Assembly (NCBI GenBank): GCA_945829235.1
Contig: CALZUA010000014.1
Span: 1-64,000, forward strand
Direction of reading: 5' to 3'
Length of the DNA: 64,000 nucleotides
From: an uncultured Clostridia bacterium
GTDB lineage: Bacteria; Bacillota; Clostridia; Oscillospirales; Ruminococcaceae
Notes under the pieces: generated by a model
The model's input: only the letters and a program-made list of their open reading frames with translations
The model's database searches: none
Told to the model about the DNA's origin: nothing
Translations under genes and position numbers: made by a program
In this document: one piece after another, positions 1-9,015 of the stretch
How positions within the stretch are numbered: the first letter of the stretch is position 1
How the letters are laid out: each line of letters begins with the position of its first letter

Positions 1-2
1 AT

Positions 3-78
3 AGGGGTATAGTTCAGTTGGTAGAACGACGGTCTCCAAAACCGTATGTCGAGGGTTCGAGTCCTTCTGCCCCTGCCA
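3..78 (+). tRNA. tRNA-Trp (anticodon CCA)
   Basis: Full cloverleaf. The 7-bp acceptor stem AGGGGTA pairs with TGCCCCT, the T-arm reads GAGGGTTCGAGTCCTTC, and the anticodon loop CTCCAAA carries CCA. The discriminator is G75 and the CCA tail is encoded at 76-78. Two copies of one terminator-like hairpin follow. Confidence 0.96.
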
Positions 79-93
79 GCCGGTGCGACCGGC
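79..93 (+). other. small hairpin directly after tRNA-Trp
   Basis: GCCGG-TGCGA-CCGGC, a perfect 5-bp stem with a 5-nt loop, starts one base after the CCA tail. A related start recurs at about 173-185 and a similar small hairpin follows tRNA-Gly at about 23915-23929. It may be part of the tRNA 3' processing or termination region. Confidence 0.5.
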
Positions 94-100
94 AACGATT

Positions 101-135
101 TTCGCTCTTAGTATCATCTAGGGGCGAATTTTTTT
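101..135 (+). terminator. terminator after tRNA-Trp, copy 1
   Basis: Arms TTCGCTCTTAG (101-111) and CTAGGGGCGAA (118-128) pair with G-T wobbles around the loop TATCAT, followed by seven T. This is a classic intrinsic terminator. The same hairpin recurs at 196-229 and, in variants, after the tRNA-Gly gene. Confidence 0.85.
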
Positions 136-195
136 CCCGAAGTTAACTTAATCTATTTTTAAAGTGAAGTCAGCCGGTGCGACGCTAGACTCTTT

Positions 196-229
196 TTCGC
201 TCTTAGTATCATCTAGGGGCGAATTTTTT
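196..229 (+). terminator. terminator after tRNA-Trp, copy 2
   Basis: The hairpin TTCGCTCTTAG-TATCAT-CTAGGGGCGAA is identical to the one at 101-128 and is followed by six T. The 20 bases before it also resemble those before copy 1, so the whole tail was duplicated about 95 bp downstream. Confidence 0.8.
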
Positions 230-315
230 AATAAACCATTATTTTACAATATCCAAAAAAGCGTAAGTAGCGACCCCATCAGCCGCTACTTTTTGTTATT
301 AAATCGCTAAAATTG

Positions 316-972
316 TTATCCGACAATAATTTCCCCGTCCGAAATCTCGATAATCCGCCCGCACTGTTTCGCGATTTCGGGGTTGTGGGTGACAATCAAA
401 ATCGTCTTGTTCTGCTCACGGTTCATCTTGAGGAGCAACTCCATAACCTCGTTCCCCGAGCGCTCGTCAAGGTTTCCCGTCGGTTCATCGCAAAGAAGAA
501 TTTCGGGGTTGTTTATCAACGCTCGGGCAATTGCCGCACGTTGCTGTTGACCGCCGGAAAGTTGCGCGGGATAATGGTTGACGCGCTCCGAAAGCCCGAG
601 ATTTTCAACAATCTCGCTGTATTTACTCGCGGATTTTTTGGCTAAACGCGCGGGCAAAAGTATGTTTTCAGCGGCAGTTAGCTCAGGCAACAAATCAAAA
701 AACTGAAACACAAACCCGATGTTGTTCAGGCGAAAATCAGCGAGCTTTTCATCGTTCAGTGACGTGATTTCGGTATCGTTGAAAAACACATTCCCGCTTG
801 TTGCCTTGTCCAAGCCGCCGAGCAAATTCAAAAGCGTGGTTTTGCCGCTGCCCGATTTTCCGATTATTGCGACAAGTTCGCCCTCAGCGATTTCCAGCGA
901 AGCGTTTCGCAGAGGCGCGACAGCTCCCTCGCCTTTGCCGTAGATTTTGCATAAATTTTCGGTTCTTATCAT
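316..972 (-). CDS. ABC transporter ATP-binding protein, MacB/LolD-like
   Basis: 218-aa nucleotide-binding subunit of the group that works with FtsX/MacB-type permeases (lipoprotein, peptide or bacitracin-type exporters). Visible motifs are Walker A GKSGSGKT (about 38-45), Q-loop Q90, signature LSGGQ (138-142), Walker B ILLCDEP (about 158-164) and a switch His in ILIVTHN. Full family length. Its ATG overlaps the stop of the upstream permease reading frame (ATGA), so the two were one operon. That permease is broken, so this ATPase may lack its cognate membrane partner. The transported substrate cannot be read from the sequence. Confidence 0.9.
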   Translation of the reverse strand: MIRTENLCKIYGKGEGAVAPLRNASLEIAEGELVAIIGKSGSGKTTLLNLLGGLDKATSGNVFFNDTEITSLNDEKLADFRLNNIGFVFQFFDLLPELTAAENILLPARLAKKSASKYSEIVENLGLSERVNHYPAQLSGGQQQRAAIARALINNPEILLCDEPTGNLDERSGNEVMELLLKMNREQNKTILIVTHNPEIAKQCGRIIEISDGEIIVG

Positions 973-2665
973 TGCCTTGTCCTCCCGCTGTTCAAATCGC
1001 TCGCGATATCGCCCTTAAATTTTCTCATTGCCGCGAATGTCAAAACCACCGTCACTGCCGTGATAATCAACAGCAGAATAATCATCGGCAACTCAAGATT
1101 TGCCTGCCACCAGTTGTTGCGCATAAGTCCGGTTTCTTTTAGATTTTGGATAAATTCGTTGTTTGTGCTCGCAAGCTCGTCCCAGCGGTTCGCGAGGGAA
1201 TTTGCGGAAATTTGCATAATCTCGAGCACCGCGTAACCGCCGCCAAACGCCGCGAGCGGTATCTTCACGCTGTTCACGGCAAGCGTTCTCCGGAGGCTTT
1301 TCAGCGAGGTCCCCTGCGCGCGAAGAACCGAGATTTCGTATGATTTTTGGCGAATTTTCATTCCGATACCGTTAAAATACGCGGAAAATCCGAGCAGTGA
1401 CATCAACAAAATTGTCGCAATAGCCGCGCCCGCTTTCTTTATCCTTTCGAGGAAAAGTTCCCGCCGAAGCGAACTTCTCGACACGAGTTTCATTTGCGCC
1501 GAGGACGGAATAATGCTCCCGTCCATCTCCTTTTCGGAGAAAATTTCCGTGTATCTCGCGCCGCCGAGTCCCATTGCCAAAGCGCCCGTTGCGGTTGTGA
1601 GGAAATTGTACGTCATCTTGTTTTCGTCCGTTAAAACAAGCCGCTTCAGAAGCTCGTCTGCATTGTTTTTGACAACGATAACCGCACCGATTGAAACAGG
1701 CTCGCTGACCGAAATTCCACCGATACCAAGATTATCCTCGCCGCCTGTCGCTGAGCCGAAAACAAGGCTCTGTCCCGCTGAAAAAGCCTGATTTGAGTTG
1801 CCCGAAACAACAAGTATCTCCCTGCCCGAATTCAGCGCGTCAACATCAATTCTTCCGTCAACCGTGTACTCCGCAAGCCGCGCCAGCGTTTTTTCATCAA
1901 CAATCCGCGTTGGTGCCTGATACAGAATTTTCGTGCCGATTTGCCCCTCATCGAAGAAATTTTTGTACTCATCGACAGACTGCGCAATTATTGCTTTGCG
2001 AACCTCTGCTTCGGTGAAATCGATTTGGTTGGTGAAATTATCAAGCGGTTTTTCAGCAATAACAAACGGTTGTTTTAACGTCCCGCCGGCGTAAGCGTAC
2101 TCGGGAAGCCGTGCCGAGATATCGTCGCCGATACCCGCTGAGTAGCCGTTTTCCGTTGTATAGAAGCCGCAGTTGGGGTTGAAAATGTTTATCGTTCCGA
2201 AAACCTGCGGTTCGGGGGAGCTGTAATATTCCTCAACACCACATTCTTCAAGGTCAATTCCACCCGCCAACAGCGTGTCATCGGGCGCTCCCATCATCAC
2301 GGACTGCGCGTATTTTCCCATGTGGGTGCTGTCCATATAACACATCGCGGCGCAACAGCCGATAAGTGCAAGACACACAACTTGTACAACCGATGTTGTT
2401 CCGCCGCGGAAAATTGCCGAAAAGCACCTGCTGAGTTTCCGCTTACAATTTCCGCGCGAAGCTCATCGGAGGCGTTTGCGACAGCCAAGTCCAAATAACC
2501 GCCGGTTGAATAAATGCTGTCAAGCACCCTGCTCGTTTTTTCGCGCTCGCCAAGCCAAAAGGCAAGAACAACCGCTGTCATAAGCGACGCAGAAAATATC
2601 AGCGCGGCGAGATTTTTCTTGTGTTTTTTCCAGTATTTTGTGGTGATGTAAAGTGCAAAGCTCAT
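969..2665 (-). pseudogene. FtsX/MacB-type ABC permease, frameshifted and internally deleted
   Basis: Two out-of-frame pieces. The first starts at ATG 2665 behind AAAGGAGATAGT and gives one membrane segment plus about 60 residues of ectodomain, then runs out of frame to a stop at 2297. The second frame is open only from just after a TGA at 2463-2465. It gives a membrane segment, an ectodomain of about 300 residues, and three C-terminal membrane segments ending at 969. Intact relatives usually have about 800 residues in two membrane halves. Here the end of the first ectodomain and the first three-helix block are missing, which fits an internal deletion that joined the halves out of frame. A short product from the second frame remains possible. 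Confidence 0.75.
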
Positions 2666-2874
2666 ACTATCTCCTTTTGGTGGAATTGCACCGCGCGTCA
2701 AGTTGCGCCGATTTCCCCGAAAACCCGCGATTATTGTTCTCAGAAACATTTGTCCGACTGAGTTTATTATAGCATAGTGTGATATGCATTGCAGGGTACA
2801 ATGTGTACAAATATACGCAAAAATAACACTGTTTTCTTAGATATCTTTTACGAATTTTGCCGCAGTTTTTTGTG

Positions 2875-2903
2875 TTGACATCGAAATTGTTATGTGATAT
2901 AAT
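2875..2903 (+). promoter_or_regulatory. sigma-A promoter for the GNAT gene
   Basis: TTGACA (2875-2880), 17-bp spacer, TATAAT (2898-2903). Both boxes match consensus exactly, 43 bp before the ATG at 2946. Confidence 0.85.
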
Positions 2904-2945
2904 TGATATAACAAGCGTTTTTGCTGAATTTTTCGGAGGTAAAAT

Positions 2946-3380
2946 ATGAATTTTTCCATCAATGAGGAGCGCCTGACAGCCGCCGAATACATTGATTTTC
3001 TCAAAAAAACCGACCTCGGTTCGCAGTACCCGAAGGAGCGTTTTGCCGAGCGCATTGACACGCTGGTTCGGAGAACGTCAATCAGTCTGGTTGCGCGAAA
3101 CGACAGCGGCGAGATTATCGGCGTGTGTTTCGGGATAACCGATTTCGCGTACTGGTTGTTTATAACCGACCTCGGCGTTGTCCGCGAGTGTACGGGCAAG
3201 GGCATAGGGAAAGCGCTTGTGAAGCGGCTCCACGAGCTTGCCGGCGGTGAGAAGAACATCATAATGTACACCTGCGCCAACGAGAACGCAATCCCGTTTT
3301 ACAAGAAAATCGGTATGCACACGCCCGATGATGTTATGGTTCTTAACCACGCCGACTGGACGAATTTCACCGTTGAATAA
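2946..3380 (+). CDS. GNAT-family N-acetyltransferase
   Basis: 144 aa, usual GNAT length. GNAT enzymes move an acetyl group from acetyl-CoA to an amine; the substrate here is unknown. The acetyl-CoA loop is seen as VRECTGKGIGKALV, the R/Q-x-x-G-x-G/A pattern after a beta strand ending in TDLGV. The C-terminal ENAIPFYKKIGM is the typical motif B/D end. The start is ATG 2946 behind TTCGGAGGTAAA. It is a single-gene unit with its own consensus promoter and a downstream terminator. Confidence 0.85.
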   Translation: MNFSINEERLTAAEYIDFLKKTDLGSQYPKERFAERIDTLVRRTSISLVARNDSGEIIGVCFGITDFAYWLFITDLGVVRECTGKGIGKALVKRLHELAGGEKNIIMYTCANENAIPFYKKIGMHTPDDVMVLNHADWTNFTVE

Positions 3381-3437
3381 TCGGGGGTTTAGTTAACGCT
3401 TTGGTCGCATTAACAAACAATTTCGGTTGAATAAAAG

Positions 3438-3468
3438 AAGGCGCTCGGCTGAAACCGAACGCCTTTTT
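3438..3468. terminator. bidirectional terminator between convergent genes
   Basis: AAGGCGCTCGG and CCGAACGCCTT pair with one C/A mismatch around CTGAAA. A T-run follows on the plus strand, and a T-rich run follows on the minus strand. It can end the GNAT gene and, if read through, the large gene whose stop is at 3470. Confidence 0.75.
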
Positions 3469-3469
3469 G

Positions 3470-6400
3470 TTAATGCTTGACATAGAAGCTGAAATTGTCC
3501 TCGCCGATGAACTCGCCGTTGCCGATAAGCGCGGGAATGTCCGTGTACAACCGCATTCCCGTACACTCGAGCGTGCTTCTCATGCAACTCACCAAGACAA
3601 CAAAATAATCATTTTTGTGGCTCATCGCAAACTGCATTTGCGCGGGCGAGAGCAAAATTCTATCCGACACAGCGCTCAGTATCGTGTGCGTTTTCACCTC
3701 GAAATACCTGATATCCTCGCGTTGATTTTCGGCAATTTTCAGGCAAATGTCCCAGCCGCGCTGATGATAATTCCCCTTGTCGCCGAGCGAAACAACCGCG
3801 CGTTTTTGATTTGCCGTATCGAGGAGAACAACCTCGGTTTCGGTTCTTGATGTCACGGTAAAGCCTTTCTCGATAAGCTCAGCCGCGAGCTTTTCAAACA
3901 CAAATTTCTCGCCGGCATCACCGATTTTCTTGCAGTATTTTCGGAAATCATCATCGGTCATTCCGATTTCACGCTCGGTGCAAACACCAAATTCATTCAT
4001 ACAACCGGAGTCGTTTTGGTTGTTGTTCATCGACAACAGCTGTTGTTTGATTAACTCAAACGCATTCTCCTCGTCACCCAAATCGAGCGCGTTGCACAAC
4101 TCCCTGAACATATTCGCGCTTTTCTGCATTTTCACGGCAGAGCGCGGCGTAAGGAGCTTCATTCGGTCTTCCTCGGAGGAATAGCTTGGGAAATGCAGTT
4201 TTGCGAACTGCTCGTCCGTCTGGATAAGCGCGAGCAGATTTGAGCAGGCTTCTTGCTGAGCATCGGGCGCGTCGGAGAGAGTGCCTTGCGAGAATAGCAC
4301 AGACAGCGCGTGGTTTATCTTTTGGCAGATGTTCTCATCGTTCATCGGCGGCAGACCGAGCGCGGCGATGTTAAATCTCCGGTCAATGGTTATCGGCTTG
4401 ATATTATTCGACAAGTCGATACTCGCGAATGCTTCGGCGATTTCGTAGAGCTGTTTGTACTTAACAGCGTCATATCGCTTGTCAACCGAGTTGAAGATAT
4501 CGCTGAGCGGCACAAATTCCCCGTTCAAATTCGGGTAAATGTACGCGTTTTTCAAAACCGCGGAGCAACCGTTGCTTATCGCCGCGTTAACCAGCGTGAC
4601 GATTTGGTTAACCGCACCGTTTTCATCTGTTCCCAAAAACAACGCAAGCGATTTTGTGCAACTGAGGTTTTGGATAACGCTTGCCGACATTTTGAACACG
4701 TTGCTCAGCGAATAATGCCACAGATTTTTATCCGCGTAAAAATTCCCGGCAATTTTTGTGTGCTCGGGCAACTTGCTTTGCAAAAAATCCTTACAGCTGT
4801 TGTAGAAAACCTCGTCCTCGCAACACGAGCACATCAAAAGCCACGCTTTTTCCCAGCTTTCCTCGTACTCCGCGCGGTGATAGCAAAAGTTCATCACGGC
4901 AAAATCGCGGTTGGAGCGCTCGGCGATGAAGCTCGTGAGCTTGGTTATTTCATAGCTCGGAATGCCCGTTTTTTCGGGGAACTTGAAGCTCTTGTTGAGC
5001 AGGTTTTTCCTGATTTCAAGCGTTGGTCTTGTGGAACTTTTGAGGTTGTCGAGTTGCTCGGAAACGTCCTTGAGGATATCGGGGATATCGTTGTCGAGGA
5101 ACACCTCGCCGAACGAGTACAGCCGCCTGTCCGCGAGGTCTTGCGGGAGCTGGTTCGGGAAGATTTTGGCTTTGTTGGTTTTGATGAGCGCTTGCAGTTC
5201 CTCGTTGTTCTCGGACAGCGCGAACAGCCGCCCGCACCATTCAACAAGCTCGTCCGCGTTGCCCTTGAACCGCTTCAGATACTGCTCGGTATTGAGGAAG
5301 AGCTTCTGCGCGGTAATCAGCTTCTCCTCGTCAATTTCATACCCCGCAAAAGCCTCGTTCCAGCGCTCGTTACCGAGCGGTGCTTCACCGACCGGCGTGT
5401 ACACCCCGTCAAAGCTCTCGCAGAGCAACTTGACAGCATTCTTCTCCTCGGCAGTTTCCGCGTCAACAACAAGCAAGTCGTTATCGAACAGCCGCTTGAG
5501 TTCGCCCGTCCTGACGCGAATCATCGCGCAGTTGCCGATTACCTTGAGGAGCGCGTTGTAGATGTTCTCGCGAACCCACGTTGACGACATTTCCTTGTCC
5601 TCGTGAAACGGCGGTATTTCAACAATGTTCTCGATATCGGAGAAACCGTTTTGCACAGCGCTCGTGAGAAATTTCTCGTACAACCGCACAGCGCTTTGAA
5701 TAAGCACCTTGTTTGTTGCCGCGTGAACCGATGCCGCGTTATCGACAAGCGTGATGTTGCTTCGCGGCTCGTTCGGTTTAAAATCGGGCGAGTTGATGAT
5801 AACGGGGAACGGGAACTCTTCCGCCCCGACAAGCGGGAAAACCGTGAAAATTCGCGGAAGCAGGTTGCTAAGGCGGAGAAAATTCTTGTTCTCGCCGAAC
5901 AGCGCGGCGAGCGTGATTGTGCCGTCCTTCGCGAAGGCGATGCGGTGCTTTTTGACGGAGCTTTCGGTGATTTCGCTGATTTCGATTTGCCACAGAACAT
6001 CGTCAATCTGCGTGATTTCACCGCGCTCAAAGGTAATATGCTCGCCGCCGATTTTGTCGATAATCTCAACGCTTGCGATTGACTGCGAAAACAGCAGAAT
6101 ACAAAGTATCGTGTTTTTCAGGTCGGAAACGCCTGTCCGAGCGCAAATTTTGCCTTCCTCGGAGTTGAGGAAATAGGTGAAGCGGGTGTTGAACGCGCGC
6201 GGGTCAAACTCGGCTTCAAGCTCAGCCTCGTCAACGTTTTCCAGTTCCTTCATTGAGCTTGCGATTGACGTGAGAATTTCTTCTTTGGAGTGCCCGCGGT
6301 GGTCGAGAGTTACCTTAAACGGTCGATAAGGGAGAGCGGTTTCGTTGCCGAAATCGTCCTCGGTTTTGTCCGACAGCACAGAGCAAATCTCGACAATTTC

Positions 6401-6754
6401 GCTCAGCTGAAAGGTTGTCATAAAGCCGGTTCCGAATTGCCCGACGGTTTTCTCATCGGGATTTTTTGAGGAAGTCTGATTGATTATCGACAGGATATCC
6501 TTCACGCGAAAGGGCTTGCCGTTGTGCTCGAAAAAGAGCTTGTCCTCCGTGAGCGTTATCCGCACGTTTGCGGGCGTGTTCTCGTAAGCCACATCGCCGC
6601 AGTTCTGCAAAAGCTCCATTCCCCAGCGCCGCGCCTGCGAGAGGTCGCTCATATTGCGAACCTTGTCCATATATTGCAGGATTTTGTTGGCAATATTCGT
6701 GTGGTAAACATTTTCAATCCTTGATTGGATTATATCTTTGTAACTTGTTTGCAT
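3470..6754 (-). CDS. sacsin-like GHKL ATPase with C-terminal DUF3883 (NO VEIN-type) domain
   Basis: 1094 aa. The N-terminal about 200 residues look like the Hsp90/sacsin ATP-binding fold: a helix ending ELLQNCGD, the strand KLFFEHNGKPF and the lid motif VGQFGTGF. The middle about 650 residues are unassigned. The last about 150 residues match the DUF3883 pattern: GDAGEKFVFEKL, then GWDICLKI and RYFEVKTH, an arrangement like the D...E-x-K core of PD-(D/E)XK nucleases, and LSPAQMQFA near the end. The start is ATG 6754, behind AAGGAGGGATTTT; an in-frame start at 6853 lacks a site. ATPase-DUF3883 proteins are often found in defence islands (family knowledge), so an anti-phage or DNA-handling role is possible but unproven. 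Confidence 0.8.
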   Translation of the reverse strand: MQTSYKDIIQSRIENVYHTNIANKILQYMDKVRNMSDLSQARRWGMELLQNCGDVAYENTPANVRITLTEDKLFFEHNGKPFRVKDILSIINQTSSKNPDEKTVGQFGTGFMTTFQLSEIVEICSVLSDKTEDDFGNETALPYRPFKVTLDHRGHSKEEILTSIASSMKELENVDEAELEAEFDPRAFNTRFTYFLNSEEGKICARTGVSDLKNTILCILLFSQSIASVEIIDKIGGEHITFERGEITQIDDVLWQIEISEITESSVKKHRIAFAKDGTITLAALFGENKNFLRLSNLLPRIFTVFPLVGAEEFPFPVIINSPDFKPNEPRSNITLVDNAASVHAATNKVLIQSAVRLYEKFLTSAVQNGFSDIENIVEIPPFHEDKEMSSTWVRENIYNALLKVIGNCAMIRVRTGELKRLFDNDLLVVDAETAEEKNAVKLLCESFDGVYTPVGEAPLGNERWNEAFAGYEIDEEKLITAQKLFLNTEQYLKRFKGNADELVEWCGRLFALSENNEELQALIKTNKAKIFPNQLPQDLADRRLYSFGEVFLDNDIPDILKDVSEQLDNLKSSTRPTLEIRKNLLNKSFKFPEKTGIPSYEITKLTSFIAERSNRDFAVMNFCYHRAEYEESWEKAWLLMCSCCEDEVFYNSCKDFLQSKLPEHTKIAGNFYADKNLWHYSLSNVFKMSASVIQNLSCTKSLALFLGTDENGAVNQIVTLVNAAISNGCSAVLKNAYIYPNLNGEFVPLSDIFNSVDKRYDAVKYKQLYEIAEAFASIDLSNNIKPITIDRRFNIAALGLPPMNDENICQKINHALSVLFSQGTLSDAPDAQQEACSNLLALIQTDEQFAKLHFPSYSSEEDRMKLLTPRSAVKMQKSANMFRELCNALDLGDEENAFELIKQQLLSMNNNQNDSGCMNEFGVCTEREIGMTDDDFRKYCKKIGDAGEKFVFEKLAAELIEKGFTVTSRTETEVVLLDTANQKRAVVSLGDKGNYHQRGWDICLKIAENQREDIRYFEVKTHTILSAVSDRILLSPAQMQFAMSHKNDYFVVLVSCMRSTLECTGMRLYTDIPALIGNGEFIGEDNFSFYVKH

Positions 6755-6869
6755 AAAATCCCTCCTTGTTTCCTTTATATCACAAACGAGGGGAGTTGTC
6801 CATACAAATTTGTCGAAAAATGCAAAACCGCAACTTTTCCCGCTAAATCGCAACCGCTTCCGAAACCAC

Positions 6870-6898
6870 TTGACGAGTACCGCAAAATGTTGTATAAT
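6870..6898 (+). promoter_or_regulatory. sigma-A promoter for rlmD
   Basis: TTGACG (6870-6875), 17-bp spacer, TATAAT (6893-6898), 36 bp before the ATG at 6934. Confidence 0.8.
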
Positions 6899-6933
6899 TG
6901 ACTTAACAAATTCTTTGAAAAAGCGAGGACGTT

Positions 6934-8109
6934 ATGAACGAATTAAGCACCAACGCAAATCACCGCAAAGCTTGTCCAGTGGCGAAAAAGTGCAGTGGTT
7001 GTCAGCTGTCAAATCTGAACTATGAGCAACAGCTTGAGTTCAAGCAAAAGGACGCGGAGAAGCTTCTCGGGCAATTCGGCGAGGTGAAGCCGATTGTGGC
7101 TATGGAGAACCCGTATAATTACCGAAACAAGGTGCAGGCGGTTTTCCGAAGCGACCGTAGCGGCAGGATAATTTCAGGCGTTTTTCAGTCGGCGAGAAAC
7201 GGAATTGTCGGCGTTGACCGGTGTTTTCTGAACGATGAAAAAGCCGATGAAATTGTTGTGGGAATACGCGAGCTTTTGCGCTCGTTCAAGATACAGCCCT
7301 ACGATATCGGCACGGGGCGCGGCTTTTTAAAGCACGTTTTGGTGCGTGTCGGGAAGAAGAGCGGCGAAATTCTCGTCACGCTTGTCGGCGGCAACCGAAT
7401 GTTCCCGAAGAAGCGGGATTTTGTCGGTGCGCTCCTGAAAAAGTTCCCCGAAATCACCACGGTTACGTTCTCGGTAAACCAAAATGACGAGATGCTCTTG
7501 CTCGGTGAAAACGACGAGATTTTGTACGGCAAGGGGTACATTATCGATGAGCTTTGCGGGAAGCGGTTTCGGATATCGCCGCGGTCGTTTTATCAGATAA
7601 ACTCGGTGCAGACGGAAAAGCTGTACGATTACGCGATAAAATCGGCTGATTTGCAAAAGACGGACAATATTCTTGACGCGTACAGCGGTATCGGCACAAT
7701 CGGGCTTATCGCGTCCGATTTCGTGAACTCGGTTCAGGGTATCGAGTACAACTCGGCGGCAGTGCGCGATGCCGTGAAAAACTGCTCGGAGAACGGGATA
7801 ACGAAAAAGGTTGCCTTCAACAAGGGCGATGCGGGCGATTTTCTGCGGGAGCGCGCCAAAAACGGGACGTTTTACGATGTTGTGTTCCTTGACCCCGCGA
7901 GAGCCGGTGCCGACAGGAAATTCCTCACCGCGCTCACCAAAATCAAGCCCCGAAAAATCATCTACATCTCCTGCAACCCCGCAACCCTTTCGCGTGATTT
8001 GAAGTCGCTCGTCAAGGATTACCAAGTTGTCGAAATCCAGCCGTTTGATATGTTTCCGCATACTCGGCACGTTGAGTGCGTGGCGGTTTTGGAGAGGAAG
8101 GAAAAGTGA
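6934..8109 (+). CDS. rlmD: 23S rRNA (uracil-5-)-methyltransferase, RlmD/RumA family
   Basis: 391 aa TrmA/RumA-class enzyme that makes 5-methyluridine in RNA, probably 23S rRNA, using S-adenosylmethionine. The iron-sulfur cysteines are C14, C20 and C23 in CPVAKKCSGC. The Rossmann motif is LDAYSGIGTIGL and the catalytic segment is YISCNPATLSRDL with the nucleophile Cys. FLDPARAGAD is also typical. Relatives often carry an N-terminal TRAM domain, which is absent here, giving the short clostridial form. The exact uridine (U1939, U747 or a tRNA site) cannot be decided from sequence. Confidence 0.88.
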   Translation: MNELSTNANHRKACPVAKKCSGCQLSNLNYEQQLEFKQKDAEKLLGQFGEVKPIVAMENPYNYRNKVQAVFRSDRSGRIISGVFQSARNGIVGVDRCFLNDEKADEIVVGIRELLRSFKIQPYDIGTGRGFLKHVLVRVGKKSGEILVTLVGGNRMFPKKRDFVGALLKKFPEITTVTFSVNQNDEMLLLGENDEILYGKGYIIDELCGKRFRISPRSFYQINSVQTEKLYDYAIKSADLQKTDNILDAYSGIGTIGLIASDFVNSVQGIEYNSAAVRDAVKNCSENGITKKVAFNKGDAGDFLRERAKNGTFYDVVFLDPARAGADRKFLTALTKIKPRKIIYISCNPATLSRDLKSLVKDYQVVEIQPFDMFPHTRHVECVAVLERKEK

Positions 8110-8167
8110 AGCGGGGCGGTTTCGCACAAAATCTGATTGTAATCTATAAAAAATCGCACGATTTCTC

Positions 8168-8196
8168 TTGACTTTTTCGCGAAAATCGCATATAAT
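8168..8196 (+). promoter_or_regulatory. sigma-A promoter of the toxin-antitoxin operon
   Basis: TTGACT (8168-8173), 17-bp spacer, TATAAT (8191-8196), 31 bp before the antitoxin ATG. The start region is AT-rich and is the likely autoregulatory target of the antitoxin. Confidence 0.8.
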
Positions 8197-8227
8197 ATAA
8201 TTAACAAATTTACAAGGAGGTTTTAGT

Positions 8228-8455
8228 ATGGTTGTAACAGCTACCGAATTTAAGACTAACTTCGGAAAATATCTTGAGCTTATCGCGCACGAAGACATTT
8301 TCATTACACGAAACGGAAAAACCATCGCCAAGGTTGTTAACCCGCAGGTTTCTGCGGTTGATTCTCTTCGCGGAATGTTAAATCAAGCACCTCAAGACAT
8401 TGACCTCGATTCACTGAGAGAGGAGCGTCTTTCAAGATATGAAGATAATGGTTGA
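8228..8455 (+). CDS. Phd/YefM-family antitoxin
   Basis: 75 aa. The N-terminal TATEFKTNFGKYLE followed by DIFITRNGKTIAKVV is the Phd/YefM DNA-binding fold, which binds its own operator and whose C-terminal tail neutralises the toxin. It comes first in the operon, overlaps the toxin gene by 17 bp, and has an AAGGAGGTTTT ribosome site. The tail (SLREERLSRYED) is charged, as expected for the toxin-binding segment. Confidence 0.85.
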   Translation: MVVTATEFKTNFGKYLELIAHEDIFITRNGKTIAKVVNPQVSAVDSLRGMLNQAPQDIDLDSLREERLSRYEDNG

Positions 8456-8849
8456 CACCAATATCATTATTGATGTGTTGCTTGAAAGAGAGCCGTTTGT
8501 AGACGATTCCTGCAAGCTGTTATCCTTGTGTGAGGAACATAAAATAGATGGCTTTGTTACCGCTTCCTCGATTACCGACATTTATTATTTGGTACGAAAA
8601 TACACTCACAGCACCGAGCTTGCATATAAGGCAATCGGAAAGGTTCTTGAAATTGTCAAGGTGTGTAGCGTCACCAACAACGAAGTGCTCATTGCTTTTC
8701 AGAAAAAAGCAAAGGATTTTGAGGACTGCCTTGTTGCTGTTTGTGCGGAATCTATACACTGCGATTATATTGCAACGAGAAATATCAGGGATTTTGAGGA
8801 TTTCAACATTCCCGCCATTTCTCCAACCGATTTGCTTAAACAATTCTAA
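8439..8849 (+). CDS. PIN-domain toxin (VapC-like ribonuclease)
   Basis: 136 aa. PIN domains are Mg-dependent ribonucleases, and as TA toxins they cut tRNA or rRNA. Acidic residues of the PIN core are visible: D6 in MVDTNIIID, D in SSITDIYYLV, and the DFEDCLVAVCAE and RDFEDF segments near the end. The start is ATG 8439 inside the antitoxin gene; ATG 8448 is a possible alternative. The overlap suggests translational coupling. Pairing a Phd-type antitoxin with a PIN toxin is a common mixed combination. Confidence 0.87.
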   Translation: MKIMVDTNIIIDVLLEREPFVDDSCKLLSLCEEHKIDGFVTASSITDIYYLVRKYTHSTELAYKAIGKVLEIVKVCSVTNNEVLIAFQKKAKDFEDCLVAVCAESIHCDYIATRNIRDFEDFNIPAISPTDLLKQF

Positions 8850-8856
8850 CAACTGA

Positions 8857-8888
8857 AAGCCTTGCGGATAAAAACGCAGGGCTTTTTT
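8857..8888 (+). terminator. terminator of the toxin-antitoxin operon
   Basis: AAGCCTTGCG and CGCAGGGCTT pair with one T-G wobble around an 8-nt loop, and six T follow. Confidence 0.85.
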
Positions 8889-8912
8889 CTTTGCAAAAAC
8901 ACGCTCGTAACA

Positions 8913-8942
8913 TTTACGACTGCAAAAATAACGTGGTAAAAT
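8913..8942 (+). promoter_or_regulatory. candidate promoter for the 9016-11896 gene block
   Basis: TTTACG (8913-8918), 18-bp spacer, TAAAAT (8937-8942). The leader to 9016 contains two small hairpins: GCGC-AAAGG-GCGC, and CCTGC-GTTATT-GCAGG just before the AAAGGAG ribosome site. Confidence 0.55.
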
Positions 8943-9015
8943 ATAAACATAGGGAGCGCAAAGGGCGCTTTCACAAAACAAGAACCTGCGTTATTGCAGG
9001 AGAAAGGAGCGGCTT

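Noticed and set aside
4310-5584. Long open frame (424 codons) on the plus strand
   Set aside because: It lies antisense inside the sacsin-like gene, has no ribosome site and is a codon-use shadow of that gene.
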